Shown here piece after piece: positions 9,036 through 18,553 of a stretch of DNA of 64,000 nucleotides. Made by a program: the position numbers and the translations under genes. Position 1 is the first letter of the stretch. Every line of letters begins with the position of its first letter. Source of the DNA: Campylobacter iguaniorum (lineage in GTDB: Bacteria > Campylobacterota > Campylobacteria > Campylobacterales > Campylobacteraceae); contig NZ_CP009043.1 of NCBI RefSeq assembly GCF_000736415.1, forward strand, positions 124,001 through 188,000. Direction: 5' to 3'. The notes below the pieces were generated by a model. That model was given only the letters and a program-made list of their open reading frames with translations, did not search any database and was not told where the DNA came from.

Positions 9036-9488
9036 TTAGCCCAAATTTTCATCAATAAATTTAATTTTTTCCACTGCTTTCTTGGCTAAAATCTCTGCTT
9101 TTTGGCTAAGCCCTTCTCTAAAATCAAGTACATTTTCAAGCAAAACCGAAATCCCTAAAAATAGCGTTTTGGGCGTGATATTTCTAAGATAACTTAGCAA
9201 AACTGGAGTCGGGAGATTGTGCGTAGAATAGATATAATCTCTTTCATCGCTAAGGTCGAAAAACTCGATTCTTTCATCATCAAAACCACTCATCGCATCG
9301 ACCACGACCAAAATATCTGGAGCAAACTCACGCAAAGCACCAAACTCATTTTCTGGTACGTCCTCGCCATAAAAGACTTTCCAGCCCTTTAAATTTTGCT
9401 CCACCAAAGAGCCGACATAAAGCCCCACGCCATCATCGCCACGCATTTTGTTGCCGATACAAAGCAAGGCTTTTTTCAAATTTGACAT
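9036..9488 (-). CDS. hycI: Hydrogenase maturation endopeptidase (HycI-like)
   Basis: The 150-residue product belongs to the nickel-dependent proteases that trim the C-terminus of the [NiFe] large subunit once nickel is in place. Visible family motifs are GNKMRGDDGVG near the N-terminus (conserved acidic metal ligand), VVVDAMSG in the middle, and STHNLP, which supplies the conserved His. It is the last gene of the hyf operon, and its ATG overlaps the preceding stop as TAATG. Its substrate is very likely HyfG of the same operon, which still carries a C-terminal tail after DPCYSC. Confidence 0.87.
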   Translation of the reverse strand: MSNLKKALLCIGNKMRGDDGVGLYVGSLVEQNLKGWKVFYGEDVPENEFGALREFAPDILVVVDAMSGFDDERIEFFDLSDERDYIYSTHNLPTPVLLSYLRNITPKTLFLGISVLLENVLDFREGLSQKAEILAKKAVEKIKFIDENLG

Positions 9489-9835
9489 TATTTTAAGCCC
9501 TTTTTTAAAACAATATAACCCTCTTGCAAAGACTCTAAAATCTCTTTAAATTTAGAGTCTTGCAGCTCTAAAAGTAGCTTTTTAGCATGATCTGGCAAAA
9601 TCTCAACTTCAAAATAACGGCTTATATTTCCAAGTTTAAATTTAGCATATTCGCCGCTATTTTCTAAGATTTTATCCCACTGCTCATCGCTAAACTCAGC
9701 GATTTTTTCGTTAAAATCAATAGTCCCCACGCCATGCCCGATACAAGTAGAAAACGTGACTATTTGCTTATAAGCATACGGTAATTTGTCGTTTTGATCG
9801 ACGTGGCGTTTGGTGAGTTTCCAGACTTGTATCAC
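9488..9835 (-). CDS. Formate hydrogenlyase maturation protein, HycH family
   Basis: The 115-residue protein resembles HycH, a small factor needed for maturation of hydrogenase 3/4 in E. coli and thought to act with the large subunit. It includes the segment CIGHGVGTIDFNEKIAEF, which I recognise from the family. The start is a GTG at 9835 overlapping the hyfI stop (GTGA), with a GGGA ribosome site 6 nt upstream. Its place between hyfI and hycI supports the call. The biochemical role of HycH is not well defined. Confidence 0.75.
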   Translation of the reverse strand: MIQVWKLTKRHVDQNDKLPYAYKQIVTFSTCIGHGVGTIDFNEKIAEFSDEQWDKILENSGEYAKFKLGNISRYFEVEILPDHAKKLLLELQDSKFKEILESLQEGYIVLKKGLK

Positions 9836-10650
9836 TTTTTATCCCATGAAATTTGGTCTAAATTTATGGCTTCAAGATTAGCCAAATTTAGATATTTTAG
9901 GTAAATTTCATTATACAAAATCCCCAAGCACTCGCCAAATCTCGGATCTTCTTGCTCATTAATAGCTTTTGAAATTTGCTCTTTAACCAAATTTGCGTCT
10001 TTTGGATCACTTGCAAGCTTCATTGCACTTATAAATTTATCATACAAAATCCTGCCGTGAATATAGCTCATCAAAAACTTAGCCTTGACTAGAAGATCGC
10101 GCTCAAATGAGCTATTTTCTAGCAAAGGAGCTTGCACGATTTGGGGCATTGGTTTATCGTCTTTGTAGCTTTGTTTTTGCATTTTTTGCTCAATTATCCC
10201 AACTCCAGTGGCAAGGCCGTAGATTATGCTTGCTGGATGAGGCGGACAGCCTGGTATGAAGACATCTACTGGGATGACTTTATCAGCGCCACCCCAAACA
10301 GCGTAGCTATCGTGAAATATCCCGCCACTTGCCCCGCACGCCCCAAAGGCGACTACTATTTTTGGATCAGGAGTGGCCTCATAAGCTCTAAGAAGTGGGT
10401 AATACATCTGCCTTGTGATAGGTCCAGTGACTAGCAAGATATCGGCGTGGCGTGGGTTTGCGACTAGTTTGAAGCCAAATCTCTCAGGATCCCAAAGCGG
10501 GCTAAGTGCGGCGTAAATTTCAATCTCGCAGCCATTGCATCCACCACAATCTATACGAAATACGCTAAAGCTTCTTTTGATATTTTTCAAAAGCTCTAGT
10601 TTTGAGTTTAAATCACTATTTTTTTCTATATCTTTTGGAACTATATACAT
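9832..10650 (-). CDS. hyfI: Hydrogenase-4 small subunit HyfI (NuoB-like)
   Basis: This is the electron-transfer small subunit of a group 4 [NiFe] hydrogenase, related to NuoB. The N-terminal half has the proximal [4Fe-4S] ligands: CGGCNGCEIE, the Cys in GACGASGG, and PGCPPHPAS. The C-terminal part (from about residue 155) is a helical extension beyond the NuoB core. I start it at the ATG at 10650, giving 272 residues. That ATG overlaps the hyfH stop as TAATG and has a GGAG ribosome site upstream. A longer frame upstream would add 20 residues with no family match and would overlap hyfH. It would pass electrons between HyfH ferredoxin clusters and the HyfG active site. Confidence 0.92.
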   Translation of the reverse strand: MYIVPKDIEKNSDLNSKLELLKNIKRSFSVFRIDCGGCNGCEIEIYAALSPLWDPERFGFKLVANPRHADILLVTGPITRQMYYPLLRAYEATPDPKIVVAFGACGASGGIFHDSYAVWGGADKVIPVDVFIPGCPPHPASIIYGLATGVGIIEQKMQKQSYKDDKPMPQIVQAPLLENSSFERDLLVKAKFLMSYIHGRILYDKFISAMKLASDPKDANLVKEQISKAINEQEDPRFGECLGILYNEIYLKYLNLANLEAINLDQISWDKK

Positions 10651-11186
10651 TATTTTACCGCTCCATACTCTTTGTTTGTCATCATGGCTAGTGTTTTGTT
10701 TTGTTTGCATTTTGGGCAGATGTGAAGATAGATTTTAGCTTCATTTTTGCGCTCTTGGCTTAAATTTGAGTTGTCTATTTTTTGCTCGCTATACTCTACA
10801 AATTTTTTACTCAAAAATCCCTCTCCACACTCTTTGCAGTGCATGGCTTCTAGTTCGCCGATTTGCAAAAGAGCTGATTTATCAAATTTGACCGCTAGCT
10901 CGTAGTCATTGCTTAGCACGACTGCGCCAGTAGGACAAACCTCATCGCACCTACCACAAAATATACATCTTCCACTATCGTGTTGCCACTTCATGGAGTT
11001 TTTAGCATCTTGCCATTTGACTGTTATGGCATTGCTCGGACACGCTACCCCACACGCCGCGCAACCTATGCAAAGATCGTAATTATACTTTGGTTTGCCA
11101 CGGAAAAACTCTTCAACGACGTAAGGCTCAAGTGGGTATTTTTTGGTTACGATACCGTGTTTTTTGACTATATCATAAATTTTCAT
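10650..11186 (-). CDS. hyfH: Hydrogenase-4 ferredoxin-type subunit HyfH (NuoI/HycF-like)
   Basis: The 178-residue product carries two [4Fe-4S] motifs of the NuoI type, CIGCAACGVACP and CIFCGRCDEVCP. A C-terminal pair of CxxC motifs (CKECG and CPKCK) about 45 residues apart may bind a further metal, perhaps zinc. The start is the ATG at 11186, overlapping the hyfG stop as ATGA; the frame is open 13 codons further upstream but those lie inside hyfG. It links the membrane arm to the small subunit in the peripheral arm of the complex. Confidence 0.9.
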   Translation of the reverse strand: MKIYDIVKKHGIVTKKYPLEPYVVEEFFRGKPKYNYDLCIGCAACGVACPSNAITVKWQDAKNSMKWQHDSGRCIFCGRCDEVCPTGAVVLSNDYELAVKFDKSALLQIGELEAMHCKECGEGFLSKKFVEYSEQKIDNSNLSQERKNEAKIYLHICPKCKQNKTLAMMTNKEYGAVK

Positions 11187-12916
11187 TTTATATCCTTTAC
11201 AGGATTTTCTTTTAAGTTTTGGCAATATTTTTTAAGCTCTTTGTCGCCTATGACTTTTGATTTGCCGTTTTTGACATTGACTAGAGTCACACGCTCAGTG
11301 CATGAATAGCATGGATCAAGGCTACAGACTATTAGTGCGGCGTCGGCTATGGTGTTACCTTGGAGTTGATAGCGAAGGCTCGACCAGTTGTTGTATGTAG
11401 AGGCTCTACATCTCCAGCGATATACCTTATCAGCAGCTCCTTGCATGATCCAGTGCATATTTTCCCCGCGTGGTGCTTCGTCGTATCCTAAGCAAAACTC
11501 ACCTGGCTTTAATCTATAATTAACATCAATAAATGTAGCTCCACCTGGCATTATCTCAAGGCATTGTCTGATTACTCTAAGGGCTTGCTTGAAGTCTTTT
11601 GAGCGAACCATTTCACGACTATAAACATCGCCACCATGCTCCACGTTTGGAGTGATTTCTAGCTTTTTATAAAATCCATAAGGATGGTCGTATCTTGTGT
11701 CTCTTTTAAAGCCACTGCCTCTGACATTTGGTCCAACTGGGCTAAAGTCACGTGCGACTTGTTTATCAAGTACGCCGATACCTTTCCAGCGGTTCATTTG
11801 GCGAGTATCTTCGATTACGACTTGCCAAATTTCATCAAAGCCACTTTCTATGATATCTAGTAGTTCGTAAGCTCTTTTTATCTCACTTAGAGTTATATCG
11901 CGTCTCACACCACCAACGATGATTGTCCCATAAGTCTTTCTGCCACCAGTGATGACTTGGGCTAGTTCTAGAGTGTATTCACGCACTCTAAAAAGATGCA
12001 TAAACGCTGTATAGTTGCCACAAACTTCACAAGCAAGACCTAAATTTAGTAAATTTGAGTGCATGCGCTCTATCTCGCTACTCATCACTCTTATAGCCTG
12101 AGCACGCTCTGGGATTTCAAGACCAAGCCCACGCTCGATAGTCTCTATACAAGCGATTGAGTGAGCAAAACCACAAATCCCACAAATCCTCTCAGCCAAA
12201 TAGCTCATTTGGTTGTAGTTTAGGCGGTTTTCGGCTAGTTTTTCCATTCCTCTGTGTTGATAAAATAGCCTATAATCAGCGTCCACGATAGTATCGCCAT
12301 CGCAATAAAGCCTAAAATGTCCTGGCTCATCTGCTGTGATGTGAAGTGGTCCCATTGGGATATCTACTACATCTTGGCTATTTGGAGTTCTAAACTCGTA
12401 TTCTGGCTCATCTTTGTGATCCACAGGATCTGGGCGAAATCTATAATCCATCGCATCTTTTCTAAGCGGGTGGAGATTTTCTGGCCAGTCATCGCTGAGT
12501 ACTAGACGTCTTTTATCAGGTAAGCCCTCAGCCACTAGCCCAAACATATCATAAGCTTCTCTTTCATACCACACGCAAGCTGGCACGAGAGGCGTAACGC
12601 TAGGATAGGTTGGATCGCTCTCAGGGATTAGAGCTTTTACAGTGATGAAGCATTTTTCATCAAGCTCGTCACCAGCTTGCATTTTGGAGCCTTCCATAGA
12701 AAGCACGTAGTAGAGTGCGAAGTGCTTGTTAATGCTTCTTTCATCATTTGCTACCATTGTAGAAAGCCAGCCGCCGATACCGTAATATAGCTTATGAACG
12801 ACCTTTGGCAAGTCGTTTCTATCTACTAAAACAGTGATTTGATCCGCGTCTTGTCTGCTGACTTCTAGCAATGTGAAGCTCTCTTGTAAAGTTTGTATAA
12901 ATTTATCACCTATCAT
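11183..12916 (-). CDS. hyfG: Hydrogenase-4 large subunit HyfG (NuoC-NuoD-like, [NiFe] site)
   Basis: The 577-residue catalytic subunit joins an N-terminal NuoC-like domain (about residues 1-160, with VPACVWYEREAYDMFGL) to a NuoD-like large subunit. Unlike NuoD it keeps all nickel ligands: RICGICGFAH (RxCGxC) near residue 240 and DPCYSC near the C-terminus. It is therefore a real hydrogenase rather than a complex I subunit. About 35 residues follow DPCYSC, starting TERVT; cleavage after the Arg would match processing of HycE. The ATG at 12916 overlaps the hyfF stop (TGATG). An in-frame TTG one codon earlier is less likely. Confidence 0.94.
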   Translation of the reverse strand: MIGDKFIQTLQESFTLLEVSRQDADQITVLVDRNDLPKVVHKLYYGIGGWLSTMVANDERSINKHFALYYVLSMEGSKMQAGDELDEKCFITVKALIPESDPTYPSVTPLVPACVWYEREAYDMFGLVAEGLPDKRRLVLSDDWPENLHPLRKDAMDYRFRPDPVDHKDEPEYEFRTPNSQDVVDIPMGPLHITADEPGHFRLYCDGDTIVDADYRLFYQHRGMEKLAENRLNYNQMSYLAERICGICGFAHSIACIETIERGLGLEIPERAQAIRVMSSEIERMHSNLLNLGLACEVCGNYTAFMHLFRVREYTLELAQVITGGRKTYGTIIVGGVRRDITLSEIKRAYELLDIIESGFDEIWQVVIEDTRQMNRWKGIGVLDKQVARDFSPVGPNVRGSGFKRDTRYDHPYGFYKKLEITPNVEHGGDVYSREMVRSKDFKQALRVIRQCLEIMPGGATFIDVNYRLKPGEFCLGYDEAPRGENMHWIMQGAADKVYRWRCRASTYNNWSSLRYQLQGNTIADAALIVCSLDPCYSCTERVTLVNVKNGKSKVIGDKELKKYCQNLKENPVKDIK

Positions 12917-14391
12917 CAAAATCCTTTAATCTCATTAACGCCGTTTTCTACTAAATACCAAAAGCTATCAAACTGCCAAATACCAAAAGCAATAACCAAA
13001 AATGCTAAGGCGATAAGTGGTAGATTTTCCCATAAGCTCATCTCTGAGCCAAATTTGACCTCGCCTACTGTTTTGCCAAAACTAGCCATAAAAAAGTGTG
13101 AAAAGTCAGCGACAAAAATAATAGCAAGTGCGATCGCAAATAGCCCAACTTCTATAAATTTGCCACCCAAAATTGCTGCTTTAAATGTCAAAAACTCACT
13201 CACAAATATCGCAAACGCTGGAACGCCCACAAGCGAACAGATAGAAACCCCAAATAGCACGGTTGTAAGTGGAGCGATATTTATCATATTTCCCATTTTA
13301 TGCATATCATTTGTGCCATAAATCCTAGTCATATTTCCAGTTGTAAGGAATGCTAAAGCCTTTGTAAAACTATGAGCTAAGCAGTGAAAAATCGCTGCAA
13401 AAATCCCAAGTCTGCCACCAATCCCAAGAGCAAAAGCGATAACGCCCATGTGAGCTATAGAGTGATAGGCAAACATTCTTTTGACATCGTGTTGGTGAAT
13501 AAGAAAAAAGGCTGCTACAAAAAGAGTTAAAACTCCACTTATAAGCATTGCATTTTCTACAAAGCCAAATCCAGCTGAATTTGCCACAATAGCGTAGTAG
13601 CGAATAAGGCCAAGCATAGCGATTTTTAAGACTATACCACTAAGAAGTGCTGAGGTTGGGGCTGGACCTTGGGAGTGAGCGTCTGGTAGCCAGGTGTGAG
13701 TAGGTACAAGACCTGCTTTTGTGCCAAATCCAATAAGTGCAAAGATAAATACAAGCATTAAAACATGCGGATTTAAGCTGCCAGCTAGCGGCAATAGCTG
13801 CGAGAACAAAATCGCGCTTTGCTCATCGCCAAGAGTGTTTAGGCTAGATGAATACAGTAAAATAGTAGCAAACATAGCAAACGCAAGCCCTACAGAGCAG
13901 ATGAGTATGTATTTGTAGCCACTTTCGAGTGATTTTTTGTTGTCTTTGCTGACGACCATAAACACAGTGGCTAAAGTGGTCGCTTCAATGGCTGCCCACA
14001 TGATAGCTAGGTTGTTGCTAATACAGCTTAAAGTCATCGTAAATATGGCTATATGAGCAAGTGCTAAGTTTAGTTTTATGTGTTTTAGTGTTGTATGACC
14101 AGTTTGGAAGTGCCATTTGAAATAGCTTGTAGCGTATAAATTTGAGAAAAATCCAGTTATCGCCACCAAAACCAAAAACGCCGCTCCAAGATAATCTAAA
14201 AATAAAATTTGGTTAAAAGCGTAATATTCGCCGCCACTTATTAGCTTAGCAATACTTGAAAATATAGCAAGGCTTGTAAGAGCGCTAAGAGCTATGTGAA
14301 GTGTGCTTATAAGCTTCAAATTTGATGGCGTGATAAACAAAATCAAAGCCGAAAATAGAGGAATGATTAAAATCAAAAAAAGTATATCCAT
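12916..14391 (-). CDS. hyfF: Hydrogenase-4 membrane subunit HyfF (NuoM/NuoN-like antiporter)
   Basis: The 491-residue protein is an Mrp/NuoLMN-type membrane subunit with about 13-14 helices. The discontinuous-helix region includes GLVPTHTWLPDAHSQGPAPT, a hallmark of this family. Conserved charged residues for ion transfer are visible: Glu in MWAAIEATTL and Lys in IGFGTKAGLVP. It is one of two antiporter-like subunits here (with HyfB). HyfD, the third in E. coli Hyf, is absent. It probably pumps protons or sodium coupled to hydrogen evolution. Confidence 0.9.
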   Translation of the reverse strand: MDILFLILIIPLFSALILFITPSNLKLISTLHIALSALTSLAIFSSIAKLISGGEYYAFNQILFLDYLGAAFLVLVAITGFFSNLYATSYFKWHFQTGHTTLKHIKLNLALAHIAIFTMTLSCISNNLAIMWAAIEATTLATVFMVVSKDNKKSLESGYKYILICSVGLAFAMFATILLYSSSLNTLGDEQSAILFSQLLPLAGSLNPHVLMLVFIFALIGFGTKAGLVPTHTWLPDAHSQGPAPTSALLSGIVLKIAMLGLIRYYAIVANSAGFGFVENAMLISGVLTLFVAAFFLIHQHDVKRMFAYHSIAHMGVIAFALGIGGRLGIFAAIFHCLAHSFTKALAFLTTGNMTRIYGTNDMHKMGNMINIAPLTTVLFGVSICSLVGVPAFAIFVSEFLTFKAAILGGKFIEVGLFAIALAIIFVADFSHFFMASFGKTVGEVKFGSEMSLWENLPLIALAFLVIAFGIWQFDSFWYLVENGVNEIKGF

Positions 14392-14394
14392 AGT

Positions 14395-15030
14395 TTAACC
14401 CTTTAAATTTGAGGCTTTGCTTATATCGACGTGGCCAAATGTTTTATGATAATGATAAGCCAAAACGCTCATTATAATCACAGCAAAAATCGCATCAGTC
14501 AAGATCCCAAGCTCTACTAAAGAGTGAGAATTATACGCACTCAGTGCTAGACTTAGATGAATGCCATTTTCAAAAAGACAGTAAGCAAGAATCTGCTTGA
14601 TGAATGAATTTCTCAAAATAAATCCAAAAATCCCCATCATAAATATAAAAATAGAAGCCACTAAAGCAGTTTCATTTTTGATAAGTGAAAACTCGCCAAA
14701 TATCGGAGCAATCACCATCGCAGTGGCTATGCTAAAGCCAAAAGCTATGACAATAGAAACCAAAAATCCACCAGTTGGCTCGTTTTCATGAATCAAATTT
14801 AGCTTTTTAACAAGATAAAATATAATAGCTGGCACCAAGCAGACTTTCATAAAAAATGCGATAATCGCCCAGCTAAATAGCTCCTTTGCTCCGTGCAAAT
14901 TTGCCAAAAGAAAAAACAAGCTTACCAAACAAAATGCTTGAAAAACATAACTCAAAATGCTTAATTTGTAGCTTCTAAAGCCAAAAACAAGCACGCTTGA
15001 AATCATCATTAAAATAGTTAAAACTTCCAT
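14395..15030 (-). CDS. hyfE: Hydrogenase-4 membrane subunit HyfE (NuoK-like)
   Basis: The 211-residue membrane protein has about six to seven predicted helices. Its C-terminal half resembles NuoK/MnhC, including ILAYCLFENGIHLSLAL with a membrane-embedded Glu. HyfE is the subunit that separates hydrogenase 4 from hydrogenase 3, so its presence supports the Hyf rather than Hyc assignment. It is followed 3 bp later by hyfF and preceded 2 bp earlier by hyfC, with no room for a hyfD remnant. Confidence 0.87.
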   Translation of the reverse strand: MEVLTILMMISSVLVFGFRSYKLSILSYVFQAFCLVSLFFLLANLHGAKELFSWAIIAFFMKVCLVPAIIFYLVKKLNLIHENEPTGGFLVSIVIAFGFSIATAMVIAPIFGEFSLIKNETALVASIFIFMMGIFGFILRNSFIKQILAYCLFENGIHLSLALSAYNSHSLVELGILTDAIFAVIIMSVLAYHYHKTFGHVDISKASNLKG

Positions 15031-15032
15031 AA

Positions 15033-15953
15033 TTAAACTCCGATTATGTAAAGGCTAAGGGCGATAAGCGATATAAAAAGTATGCCAAGCGCGTTAAATT
15101 TAAGACTTGAGAGAATCCTAAATCTTGGGCCAAAGTTATCTATCAAAATAGCTCCGATGTAAAATACCCCGACTTCTACTAAATTTAAAGCCAAATTTAA
15201 CAGCGGATTTTCAAATCCAAACGGCACAAAAATAACCAAAAAGAAGCTTATCATTGCGTATTGTTTGAGCATGAGTGCCATTTCAGCCACACCAAGATCC
15301 CTACCGCTATACTCACCGATCACACCCTCTTGGACTTCTTGCTCGGCTTCAGCTATGTCAAAAGGCTTTCTTCCCATCTCCACATACATAGCCCACAAAA
15401 ACGCTATACTAGCCACAGCGTATGAAGCGATGTGATAGCCGATTTCGCCGTTTTGTAAAACGCCTTTTATGATAGGCAAATTTGTAGTTTGGGTTAGCAT
15501 TGCTATTATTATAAGACAGATTATCATGATAGGCTCGACATACACAGCTATCAGGCTTTCTCTACTTGCTCCTACTCCTGCATAAGGATTTGAGCTATCG
15601 ATACTAGCCACGCCAAACACAAATCTAAAAGCTGCCACCAAATACACAGCGACAAATATATCGCTTATCATTCCGCCTTCGCTATTGCCAGCGTAACTAA
15701 TAGGCATAATCATCACAAGCAAAGCCGAAATGCTAAAAAGCATATATGGACTTGCTCTAAAAAACCAGTGAATTGTATTTGGCATGGTTCTTGAACGCTT
15801 TAAAAGCTTGAAAATATCATAATAAGTCTGAAGAATTGGGTATCCCACACGACTTTGGATTTTGCCTCTTAGGTTTCTAGCCACACCATCAAAAAGCGGA
15901 ACCAGCAAAATAGCAACGAAAAGTTGCAAAAGCATAAGTAGTATCGTTTGCAT
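15033..15953 (-). CDS. hyfC: Hydrogenase-4 membrane subunit HyfC (NuoH/HycD-like)
   Basis: The 306-residue membrane protein of the NuoH family anchors the peripheral arm. It has the motif GKIQSRVGYPILQTYYDIFKLLKR near the N-terminus (residues 30-52) and the acidic loop FDIAEAEQEVQEGVIGEYSGR, which corresponds to the quinone-side Glu cluster of NuoH. About eight helices are predicted. It directly abuts hyfB with no gap. Confidence 0.9.
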   Translation of the reverse strand: MQTILLMLLQLFVAILLVPLFDGVARNLRGKIQSRVGYPILQTYYDIFKLLKRSRTMPNTIHWFFRASPYMLFSISALLVMIMPISYAGNSEGGMISDIFVAVYLVAAFRFVFGVASIDSSNPYAGVGASRESLIAVYVEPIMIICLIIIAMLTQTTNLPIIKGVLQNGEIGYHIASYAVASIAFLWAMYVEMGRKPFDIAEAEQEVQEGVIGEYSGRDLGVAEMALMLKQYAMISFFLVIFVPFGFENPLLNLALNLVEVGVFYIGAILIDNFGPRFRILSSLKFNALGILFISLIALSLYIIGV

Positions 15954-17906
15954 CTATTCTCCTAAAAAGTAAAATCCAGCTATCATCATAGCATAGAGAT
16001 ATATAAGTATGTAAATCACGTAAAAGCTACTTTTGCCATTTTGCATGTAGCCAATCTTGTCGCCTAAGTATAAATTTAGCCTGACAACTGGCGCATAAAG
16101 CAGATTCCACCAAAAATCATCGCTCCTACTCTCATAATTCATCTTTGCAAAATAGCTATCTTGGCTTTTGATCTCTTTAAATTTGATAATCTTGCTTATT
16201 ATGCGTTTGAAATCGCCCACAAAGGCGTTTGAGTTGGTTTGCATTCGGCTATTAAATTTAAACCCGCAAGCCCAAGGCTCGCTAAGTCTTGCCTTGCTCA
16301 TATTTGCCTTAAATATTCCAAAAAGTAAAAATGGTAAGATAAGCAAAAAGCACAAAAGCAAGGCGATTATCGGCATTGATAAGACATCGATATTTATACT
16401 ATAAGTAGCATTTGGTATCAAGTCCATGACAACCGAGCCCAAAAACATTATTATATTATTCGCACCAAGTCCAAAATACAAGCAAGAAAACGCTAAAACA
16501 AACATACCAAGAGGCATAAATAGTGACTTTTCATAAGCCCCGTTGTAGATTTTCTCATCTTTGCAAACTCCAGCAAAAATAAGAGCATAAAGCTTGATAA
16601 AAGCAAAGACAACAATAGCTCCAGTAAGAGCCAAAGCCACGATACTAAGAGCAAAAACAGCCCTTCCTAGCAGGCTTTCGCTAAGCCCACCAAGTATCAT
16701 TGAGCGGTAGATAAACCACTCACTCACAAAGCCATTTAGCGGTGGCAGAGCCGAGATACTCACCACGCCTATCAAAAACAAAATCGCAGTGATAGGCATT
16801 TTTCTGGCTAGGCCGCCAAGCTTGTCTATCTCTTTTGTTTGCGTGGCATTGTAGATGTTTCCAGCGCCTAAAAATAGCAGTGATTTAAAGGTAGCGTGAT
16901 TTAGAGCGTGAAATAACGCCCCAACAAAACCAAGTAAAGCAAGCGTGCCTTCACCCAAGCCAATACCGTAAAATCCAGTTCCCACGCCAAGCAAGATTAT
17001 GCCTATGTTTTCAACCGAGCTATAGGCGATGAGCTTTGAGTATTCTTTTTGGACTAATGCGTAGCTGATACCTATGAGCGCGCTTAATGCTCCAAGCACC
17101 ATGATACTAAGTCCAAATCCAGGATTTATAGGCAAGAATAAGCTAAATTTGATAAGTCCAAATATCGCCATTTTTGACATAACTCCACTCATCAAAGCTG
17201 CCACGTTTGACGGTGCTAATGGATATGCGAGTGGTGACCACACATGAAATGGAAACATACCAGCCTTGCTGCCAAATCCTACTAAAAGCAAAGTAAGTAC
17301 GCAAATGCTAAGCCCTGAGCTTATCTCAAATCCTTGCCACTGCGCAAATTCCATACTTCCAGCCACGCCAGAGATCAAAAGCAAGGCTATCATGATACAA
17401 AACGCACCGATTTGTGCCACGCCAAGATAAATCATCACGGTTTTGTTGCTAGTCTCTTCATCGTTAAATTTAAGTAGCAACGCCGAAACAAGAGTCATCA
17501 CCTCCCACAAAACGATGAAGCTAAAGACATTTGAGCTTGAGAGAACCAAAAGCATAGAAAGGATAAAAAAGTTAAAAAGTGAAGCAAAAACGGCTAAATT
17601 TGCCCTATTTTTCAAGCTTTTTGCATATCCAATAGTGTAAATCCCAACTCCAAATGATATAAAAACAACCAAAAAGCTAAAAAATCCGCTCAGCGGAGTT
17701 AGGATAAATTCAGGTGAAAATATAAAATTTCCAGCTAATTTAAATCCGTAAGTTAAATTTATGTTTGTGATAAATATGACAACGCTATAAAGCGACACCA
17801 AACTGGGCAACCCAAAACCCACCCAAAGAGCCGTTTTAGGACATTTGTAAAGAGCTAAGCTAACAACCCCAAGGATTAAAAACGCACTATAAATCATCTC
17901 AAGCAT
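15954..17906 (-). CDS. hyfB: Hydrogenase-4 membrane subunit HyfB (NuoL-like antiporter)
   Basis: The 650-residue product is the largest membrane subunit, with about 14-16 helices. It shows GSKAGMFPFHVWSPLAYPLAPSNV, the antiporter-like lysine and broken-helix signature, and GLARKMPITAILFLIGVVSI in the second half. A C-terminal lateral segment follows (about residues 500-650). E. coli HyfB is of similar size. Its ATG overlaps the end of hyfA by 8 nt. Predicted ion translocation is inferred from the family. Confidence 0.9.
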   Translation of the reverse strand: MLEMIYSAFLILGVVSLALYKCPKTALWVGFGLPSLVSLYSVVIFITNINLTYGFKLAGNFIFSPEFILTPLSGFFSFLVVFISFGVGIYTIGYAKSLKNRANLAVFASLFNFFILSMLLVLSSSNVFSFIVLWEVMTLVSALLLKFNDEETSNKTVMIYLGVAQIGAFCIMIALLLISGVAGSMEFAQWQGFEISSGLSICVLTLLLVGFGSKAGMFPFHVWSPLAYPLAPSNVAALMSGVMSKMAIFGLIKFSLFLPINPGFGLSIMVLGALSALIGISYALVQKEYSKLIAYSSVENIGIILLGVGTGFYGIGLGEGTLALLGFVGALFHALNHATFKSLLFLGAGNIYNATQTKEIDKLGGLARKMPITAILFLIGVVSISALPPLNGFVSEWFIYRSMILGGLSESLLGRAVFALSIVALALTGAIVVFAFIKLYALIFAGVCKDEKIYNGAYEKSLFMPLGMFVLAFSCLYFGLGANNIIMFLGSVVMDLIPNATYSINIDVLSMPIIALLLCFLLILPFLLFGIFKANMSKARLSEPWACGFKFNSRMQTNSNAFVGDFKRIISKIIKFKEIKSQDSYFAKMNYESRSDDFWWNLLYAPVVRLNLYLGDKIGYMQNGKSSFYVIYILIYLYAMMIAGFYFLGE

Positions 17907-18522
17907 TTTGCTCTCCTTGTTCTACTGTTTCTTTTGGTTTTTTGGCTTCTATGGTGATAAGAGGCGGCTCGCATTCAAGGATTTTGGCTATGAAATTTGA
18001 CATATTTTGCCCGTCTTTTAGCTTTTTGCCAAATTTATGCTCATTGCTAAGAGGATCAAGCATGACTAAAGCGCCTTTTGGGCAGACTTCTACACACGCA
18101 CTTCCTCCGTCTCTACCGTCGCAGATATCGCATTTTATGGCTACAGACATGAAGCCATCGCCACATACGTCCATTTCATCTTTGCTCGCTCCAGTTGAGC
18201 TTATATCTGCACTATCAAGATGAATAGCACCATAAGGACATGCATTCGTACATAGCCCGCATCCTATACAAAGCCTTTCATGCACTTCGACAAAGCCATT
18301 TTCGTTTCTTAAAGCTGAAGTAGGGCAAACCACAGCGCAAGGTGCGTCTTCGCACTGTCTGCACTGATTTGGCATGACACCATTTTCAAGCTTGATGACT
18401 TGAAGTCTTGGTTTAGCCAGTTTGCCTCTCTTGTAAGCCTCTTTAGAACACGCTTTCATACAGGCTTTGCAGCCGATACATAGCTCAGGATTACATATTA
18501 CAAATTTATGTTTTTTACTCAA
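17899..18522 (-). CDS. hyfA: Hydrogenase-4 iron-sulfur protein HyfA
   Basis: The 207-residue ferredoxin-like protein has Cys motifs for about four [4Fe-4S] clusters (CIGCKACMKAC, CRQCEDAPCAVVCP, CIGCGLCTNACPYG, CDICDGRDGGSACVEVCP). This is the HycB/HyfA/HydN pattern that in E. coli connects formate dehydrogenase H to the hydrogenase. The start is TTG at 18522, with an AAGG ribosome site 7 nt upstream; no ATG lies in a suitable place. It is the first gene of the hyf operon. No fdhF homologue is adjacent, so the electron donor is open. Confidence 0.88.
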   Translation of the reverse strand: MSKKHKFVICNPELCIGCKACMKACSKEAYKRGKLAKPRLQVIKLENGVMPNQCRQCEDAPCAVVCPTSALRNENGFVEVHERLCIGCGLCTNACPYGAIHLDSADISSTGASKDEMDVCGDGFMSVAIKCDICDGRDGGSACVEVCPKGALVMLDPLSNEHKFGKKLKDGQNMSNFIAKILECEPPLITIEAKKPKETVEQGEQNA

Positions 18523-18553
18523 ATTTGACCTTTAAATTTTTATGAATAGAATA

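Noticed and set aside
14395-15953. A hidden or frameshifted hyfD between hyfC and hyfE
   Set aside because: Only 2 bp separate the two genes, so there is no space for a remnant.
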